This document shows positions 57,894-64,000 of a DNA stretch of 64,000 nucleotides, piece after piece. Location: contig NC_016131.3 in assembly GCF_000005505.3 (NCBI RefSeq), forward strand, positions 41,498,855 to 41,562,854, written 5' to 3'. The notes beneath the pieces were generated by a model. It had not been told where the DNA came from, made no database searches, and saw only the letters and a program-made list of their open reading frames with translations. The translations under genes and the position numbers were made by a program. The stretch's first letter is position 1, and every line of letters begins with the position of its first letter. The DNA comes from Brachypodium distachyon (Eukaryota > Streptophyta > Magnoliopsida > Poales > Poaceae).

Positions 57894-58254
57894 TAATAAA
57901 ATTGTATATTCTTCACTTAGTGAGAATAGCTCGATGGAAGTAACATGCATGTATGTGCAAAAGTATGAGTTTTCCACTAAACAAGTGTGAACAAATTAAT
58001 TATGTGATGATTTGACATGCTTGCATGTTTAGAGAAATCAAATAGTGGGTTGCTTCTGCTTAGATATAAAAGATCGACACACTCGATAATTATGGATGAA
58101 GGGAAAAGAACATTGCGCAGCCAAATGTTCGCCATGGCAACTAAATGTGCTACCGCATGAAGCATACTGCAGGGCCAACCCATTAGCGCGAGACTCGGAC
58201 AACAGTTGGAGCCGAATTAGCGCGCAAACAATTCGATATATACTATACTTATTA

Positions 58255-58367
58255 CTCCGTCCGTCACATAATTCTTGTCTCAATTTTGCCTAAAAATTGA
58301 TATATTTATTCCTAAAAAGCATCTAGATACATGTAATATTTTGACAAGAATTATGCAACGGAGGGAG
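58255..58367. mobile_element. Stowaway-like MITE
   Basis: 113 bp flanked by TA. Ends CTCCGTCCGTCACATAATTC and AATTATGCAACGGAGGGAG. Confidence 0.7.
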
Positions 58368-58511
58368 TACCTCGTTGGATTTATGGATTTATGATTCTCG
58401 AACGAAACTTCAATTTGTATTTTCTCAGCACGTATAACTCGTTATCGATCTAGCAAGGTATAAATCTGATAGTACTAGTTACTATACATCCGTTCCAAAA
58501 TATAAGAAATA

Positions 58512-58623
58512 CTTCCTCTATTGTATATTAAGTGATGAAATATTACATGTATCTAGACGCATTTGGATATAGATGCATTCATATTTTGGTAAATTTGAGT
58601 CACTTGATATGAAACGAAGGGAG
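58512..58623. mobile_element. Stowaway-like MITE, probably nested in an older one
   Basis: 112 bp with TA on the right. Ends CTTCCTCTATTGTATATTAA and TTGATATGAAACGAAGGGAG. It interrupts a sequence that starts CATCCGTTCCAAAATATAAG at ~58487 and seems to continue after 58625 with GTCTTGAGTTAAACTTTT, as in longer Stowaway families. Confidence 0.65.
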
Positions 58624-58761
58624 TACTAATTTTGTCTTGAGTTAAACTTTTTCAAAGTCTGATCAAGTTTATAAAAAATCTAAAAGTATCACATTTAGAA
58701 CATTAAATAAATATAAAATGAAAATATGTATCACAATAGATTTGATAACTAATTTATAATA

Positions 58762-58881
58762 CTCCGTCCAACAAAGGATGTCTCAACTTTGACTAAATTT
58801 GAATGCATCTATATATTAAGTCATGTCTAGATACATCTAAAATTTGACAAACTTAAGACATCTTTTGTTGGACGAAGAGAG
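58762..58881. mobile_element. Stowaway-like MITE
   Basis: 120 bp. Ends CTCCGTCCAACAAAGGATG and CATCTTTTGTTGGACGAAGAGAG; same subfamily as 43754-43877. It is the last of a cluster of three within ~630 bp. Confidence 0.7.
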
Positions 58882-58999
58882 TAGTATATGTTGACATATT
58901 TTTCTATACACAAGGTCAAACTCTAATAAATTTGATTCGGAATAATGTCTTTTAGAATATTAGTTTATAACAAGATGGGCCGGCCCAATGTGACTGGTG

Positions 59000-59304
59000 T
59001 TTCTGGCTACTTGCGGCCCATACGTATATCTTGTTCCTCACGAAGACACGAACACAACCCCAACCGTGCACCCCCAAACCTAGCGAATCGGATATTTTCG
59101 CGGCCATCGGAAGCCGCCATCCCCGCCTCACCTCACTTCCTACCCTGGTCTATCTCGCTGCCGTGCGCCCCGACGGCCCAACTCCGTCGCTCGTCTTCCT
59201 CCTCGAGCGAGCGCCGCCACCCCTCCCACCCATCCCGCTGCAGAGCGCCCCAGCCCCCTCGCTCCGTCGCTCGTCTTCCTCCTCGCGCGAGCGCCTCCAC
59301 CGCA
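59000..59304 (+). promoter_or_regulatory. Probable 5' leader exon of the topoisomerase gene
   Basis: A CT-rich, GC-rich segment ending with a donor CACCGCAG|GTATCT at 59304/59305. A matching acceptor CTTTGCAG lies at 60277, which makes a 973-bp leader intron. Transcription start is not determined. Confidence 0.5.
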
Positions 59305-59680
59305 GGTATCTATCTCCCCTTCGATTCTCTCGCTCCCGACAGTTTCTCCTTCCATAACCACACGAACAAATCCCGCCCTTTAGCTCCCCGTTTCATCTCC
59401 TTAATCTTCCCCAATTCGTAAACTGAGGCAAAAATAGGGTACCTTGCCCTACCGGGTCCTCCGCCCTTGTTTACAAGGCGTTGCGGTGAACGATACCTGC
59501 TTGGTGTTTTGAATGGCTTCGGGCGATTTTTACCTTGTTAACTCGTTAGTGGTAAAATGTTAATGGAGGTTGCGCAGTGTGCATAGTTTCTTTGATCATG
59601 CAAAATGTTCATGATGAGAGCTTCCATGAACTGCAACTGTAGTTTCTATGCACTCCAACTCTTGATAACCTTGCCTGGTA

Positions 59681-59762
59681 CTCCCTCCTTTCCATAAAGA
59701 TTGGCACGGATTTGAATTAGCTCTAGTTCAAATCCGTGCCAATCTTTATGAAACGGAAGGAG
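59681..59762. mobile_element. Short hairpin MITE in the topoisomerase leader intron
   Basis: 82 bp. The arms CATAAAGATTGGCACGGATT and its exact inverse continue over about 24 bases either side of a ~10-base loop, with CTCCCTCC / GGAAGGAG ends and TA on both sides. This is a Stowaway-like element that is almost entirely palindromic. Confidence 0.8.
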
Positions 59763-60316
59763 TATATATTAAAGGAATCGTGTCAGTTAGGAAATGTTGT
59801 TCATGATCATGGGTGTTGCTTGATTGTGAATTCTAGTTTCTTTCCATTTTTTTCCGTTCTCTCAGCTTGCTCATTTGATATCTTCGTAGCACATTGGCAC
59901 ATGAGTTGGGAGTTTTTCCCTGTAGTCTGAAAAAGATGTGTTTATTTACACGCCATTTTGCAGTATTCATTATCAGGAAGCTGACTGTCTAATTATTGAA
60001 TTGAGACACACATGGTGCACAATGACTTCTTATTTCGTGGGTATGATAAAAAAAGTTATCTTGCACTGATCTAGTTAGACCAATGCTTCTTCTGTAGCGT
60101 CATTCTTTTTGTTATTACAACTAAGATTAAGATGACATTAATAGGATGCGAATCCCTTATTCCTTGCATCACGCTTTTGCTTTACTTTTTGGTGCATGAT
60201 CATGTTTATCTGGCATGATCATGCAAGTATTTTTGTCTTCTCGCTCTCTAAGTATTGGCTGTATCTTACCTTTGCAGCTTCGCTTTGGGACTTCTCTGAG
60301 ATATTCATGCACCTTC

Positions 60317-63300
60317 ATGCCTTATTCACCTTTCTATCCTTGTCAAATGTGGGGAGTTGGAGTGAGGAATATTTCAACAAGGCAAATGTCTTCAAGAACT
60401 AGCCCTCGGCTTGCCCTACAGCTCAAAAGTAGTCCCTTTTTGACTGCTGGGCTCTCGAGCTATCACAGATTTGTAAGTTCCAGAGCCACAGATACCTCTG
60501 GAGTTGCTTTAAAGGCTAACAACATTGGTAATTCATGGTCCTTCTGGACTGCATATGGTAAAAGGCTAAGGTTCCTCATTAGAAATAAGAGCTCATTTGT
60601 CAATCCAAATATAAATAGGGGAGATGGTAGTGTTGCCCATAGTTTGTTTTGCAGATCTGAGAAACGCCAAAGCACACTAGCTGCATGTAGCACCATCATT
60701 GATGAGACTTCCACATCTACTAGCAAGTGCAGTGAGAGTGGTGCAGATACTACAAAAGACCTTCTCGTGAGGAAGAATTCTGCAGGTAGCAAAAAAGAAG
60801 TCAGCGTAGATATGAACCAAAAGAAATCATCTACCAAAAAAAAGAGATCTGCTAAAACTAGTAAAGCAGCAGCAAAGAAAACGGAGAAAGCTAGTGTGAA
60901 TCAAGAAGAAATGGAGTCTGGTACTTCTAAATCTAAAAAAAGTGTTGGCAGCTCTAAAGAGAAAAAGACAGTGAACAGGTCAAAGAGATCTTCTAAAGCA
61001 GAGGAATCTGCTGGTGCTATTGCACCTGCTGAAGCTAAGAATTGCATCAAGACCTCCGTTGATAGTTCTGGTGGCGAGGGGAAGCCACTTATGCCTCTTC
61101 ACCCCCCCATAGCTAAATCAGTTGTTGTTGTTGAATCAGCTACAAAAGCAAAAGTTATTCAAAAATACCTCGGGGACATGTATGAAGTATTACCTAGCTA
61201 TGGTCATGTGAGAGATCTAGCTGGAAAGTCAAGATCTGTCCGTCCTGATGATGACTTCAGCATGGTGTGGGAGGTGCCTTCTGCTGCCTGGACACATCTT
61301 AAGAGCATTAGAGTAGCACTGAAAGGGTATGTTCTCTAGGCTGGTTGTATCAGTAAAGTTCACATTTTTTTTCATGACATCTAGGCTTGTTTGTCTTCTT
61401 TCCCTCTGATGACATGCATTCGTTCCCTCTTCATTAGTTGCTGAGCAAGTAGCACACAATACAAATTAATTACTGTTACACTTTATAGGTCATATATTTG
61501 TGTCCAAATCTTGTATTTTTGCAATATTATATGTCCATATCGTTGTCACTTTCTGCAATGCTTAATTGAGTGAACACATGATAGTCGCTTGGGTTTCTGT
61601 TTTCCAACATGTAGTTCCTAACCTTTCTTGGACATGATATTCTGAGTTCTAATACCTTTTGAAAGCATGAGCTATTTACCTTTGAGCATAAGCTGTCTGT
61701 GGAGTGTGCACAGAGTCCTAAACAGTTTCGATGTCCTAAATTTCCTAGGAGTATTATTTAGTCCTATCTAACTTGATGGTTTTTGAGGACATCTGGACAG
61801 AATCTGTAATACAAATATGCTCTTGGTTAATTCCTAAATTTCTTAGAAAGTTTCAAGATGGTGGTGAGTTCACTCCTCATCTCCGCTCATCATGTGGGAT
61901 CACAACTTGTGCAAAAGTCATGACTAAACAAATGTGTGGAGGAGACTCGAACTCAAAACCTTAGGTTATCTAGCATGTGTGCGTAGAGGAGCAACCCGTT
62001 TAACTTATTCTAATCCCACGCAACCAGTCTTGTACCCAGAACTCAGTCAATCCTTGTCGTCTTGCCATCTTTCTTCCCTGTTTAACTATTATCTCGTTAT
62101 ATCAGGTGTGCAATTGTTTGCATACAACTGATGATCAATCGAAAATAAATGTACTCATTTGGCAAATTATACATACTTTTCTTTTGGTTCAGTAGCAACG
62201 CATGGGCACTAGGCTACTATCTGCTAGTGCCGTAGTTTTGTGTTCTAGTATCTTATGCCCATATCCTTAAGTGTGAATGTCAATATCACCAGGTGTGTAT
62301 GTTAGCACCTAATAATTGCAGAACACCAATTACAAATTATGGTTAGGATGGTTCATTTATTTCTATTTGTTTTAATGTTTACATATTTCACCTAGCTGGT
62401 TAAGCTGGCCTCCACTGGAGCTTGAACTAAATCCTGAATTCTACATATATTTCTCCATTTGCTACCTTTGAGTACAAAACTAGTTAATTAAACCTTTTTT
62501 CTCTAGATCTGCCTTTCACCTGGTTATACTAAATTCAGATTGTATATCTCTTTGAGTTATTCTTAATTGAAACTAGAGCTAACGGTATATACTAAGTAAG
62601 TACATATTTTGTTAAACTTGCGCCATGCAAGTTGAGTTCCTCTGCTTTGTGAAGTCATTGACATGCACTACTGATCTTGTTTTTCCTCTTATCATTGCTT
62701 CTTCGTTTTCCAGAGCAGAAAATTTAATTCTCGCATCTGATCCTGATCGTGAAGGTGAAGCAATTGCTTGGCACATTAAAGAAATGCTTGAACAGCAGAA
62801 AGCATTGGGTTGCCATGTTACAGTTGCAAGAGTTGTCTTCCATGAAATTACAGAGGATGCAATAAAAAATGCCTTAATGTTTCCAAGATATATCGACATG
62901 GACTTAGTTAATGCTTATCTTGCACGCCGTTCCCTTGATTATTTGATTGGATTTGGCATATCACCTCTTTTATGGAGGAAGTTGCCTGGTTGTCGATCAG
63001 CTGGACGAGTTCAGTCTGCAGCTTTGGCTCTTGTATCTGATCGGGAGACTGAAATTGAACAGTTTAGTCCACAGGAATATTGGACAGTCGATACTGACTT
63101 TAAAATCCGGTGTTCAGATTCTTCAAAAGGCCTATGCCTTACATCCCGGATAAAGCATCTCAATTCAAAAAAGCTGGATCAACTTTCTATAAGCTCTCAG
63201 GAAGAAGCACGAGCTATAGAAAAGAGGATTTATTCTTCTCAGTTTGAAGTAAGAGGTGTTAAGAGAAGCAAAATTCACAAGAATCCTCCGATGCCATATA

Positions 63301-64000
63301 TAACATCCAGCCTCCAGCAGGATGCAGCAAACAAACTACATTTTTCTGCAGGGCACACCATGAAGGTTGTTTCTAAATAATAAAAACTCAAGATGGATAT
63401 ATACAGTGTTTTACTGTTATAATACTTCCATTTGCGTGTAGTAATCTACTGACTTGCATGATTAACTATGTGACTTCAGGTAGCACAGAAGCTTTATGAA
63501 GGAATCAGTCTTTCTTCAGAAGAAGCAACTGGGTTAATAACATACCTCAGAACAGATGGGTTTCATGTAGGTACCATCCTACTTTTAGTTAGATGAACAA
63601 AGCAGCCTGGCTGTTTACAAATGTATCATGTAGGTAGATTGAAACACGCTTTTAGTCTCACTTCTGTGGTCTGTGGTCATGGGCTTAAATGTAGGAGGAA
63701 TATGTATGCTTACAACAGTAATTTTACGGATCAGCATTTAGGAGGAACTAATAGAGAAGAAATAGGAGGTGGGATTGGGCATCCACTCTCCCACCCAAGT
63801 GAGCTAAGTGTAATTTTAACTTGACTTATGTGTCATGAAACATATCATGAATGTATATGAACATTAACTCAATATTGGCAACAAAATCTTAATTGTGGGA
63901 TGCATCCATGAAAGATATTACCTGCTATCCCTCGATTTGAGAATTTCTTTCTGTTATCCGTTGTAGCAAGGGTGATGTTATACTGACTTTAATAGCATGA
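60317..64000 (+). CDS. Bacterial-type DNA topoisomerase I, organelle-targeted (5' part; continues past the window)
   Basis: Three coding exons are visible: 60317-61326, 62714-63365, 63480-63566, giving 583 residues. The remaining exons lie beyond 64000, and 63567-64000 is intron. The N-terminus is rich in Ser, Arg and Thr with no acidic residues for about 55 positions, a plastid or mitochondrial transit peptide. A lysine-rich linker (about 159-228) follows. The TOPRIM domain starts near 268 with VVVVESATKAK (Glu273) and includes the metal site DPDREGEA (Asp346, Asp348, Glu350). The active-site tyrosine is Tyr576 in GLITYLRTDG. The enzyme relaxes negatively supercoiled DNA by single-strand passage; the plant homologue is At4g31210. 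Two other in-frame ATGs (codons 11 and 24) could give shorter forms, and an out-of-frame ATG at 60307 precedes the start. Confidence 0.9.

Noticed and set aside
60215..60316. An extended N-terminus for the topoisomerase from an in-frame ATG at 60215
   Set aside because: A good acceptor (CTTTGCAG at 60277) with a matching leader donor at 59304 places 60215 in an intron; an unspliced start is not fully excluded.
1..64000. CRISPR arrays, prokaryotic operons, tRNA or rRNA genes, biosynthetic gene cluster
   Set aside because: None seen. The window is plant nuclear DNA, the genes are unrelated in function, and the UGT has no pathway partners nearby.

Overview
This is nuclear DNA from a grass, most probably a Pooideae species with a compact genome such as Brachypodium. 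The evidence is intron-containing plant genes with GT-AG introns, one very GC-rich intronless glycosyltransferase gene of grass type, many Stowaway-like MITEs beginning CTCCCTCCGT and flanked by TA, an Athila-type Ty3 retrotransposon with a tRNA-Asp-like primer site, and a small CACTA element. The species call is inference.

Layout. Positions 1-9.6 kb are nested repeats. Two imperfect 1.14-kb direct repeats (293-1438 and 8506-9641) are separated by an Athila-like element (1651-8505, target duplication ATGGC). That element is itself interrupted by a solo LTR (2822-4358, target duplication GTTTG), and the same LTR family also ends at the left window edge. 9.6-21.4 kb has no gene I can support. 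It holds a CACTA element (10580-11371, target duplication AGT), tandem duplications near 15.1-16.1 kb and several MITEs. 21.8-25.6 kb is an O-fucosyltransferase/GT106-family gene with a truncated LINE in its last intron. 25.6-34 kb is intergenic and MITE-rich.

The right half carries five genes: a type II phosphatidylinositol 4-kinase gamma (35751-37664, +, with two overlapping upstream ORFs), a CRLK2-like receptor-like kinase (38324-41122, -, 7 exons), a RING plus PHD finger protein (45484-50558, -, 3 exons), a UGT89-type glucosyltransferase (52493-53974, +), and an organellar bacterial-type topoisomerase I (60317 to beyond the right edge, +). Exon joins were read by hand from splice signals. 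Each complete spliced gene gives a CDS divisible by three, and family motifs cross the junctions in frame.

The genes do not form a pathway cluster; this is ordinary plant gene order. Themes are cell-wall or secretory glycosylation, phosphoinositide and calcium signalling, chromatin/ubiquitin, small-molecule glucosylation and organelle DNA topology. I found no convincing undescribed multi-gene system. The most interesting items are the stop-start-coupled uORFs before the PI4K gene, the hairpin minisatellite in the retrotransposon, the near-perfect MITE hairpins, and the unclassified 1.14-kb repeat pair.
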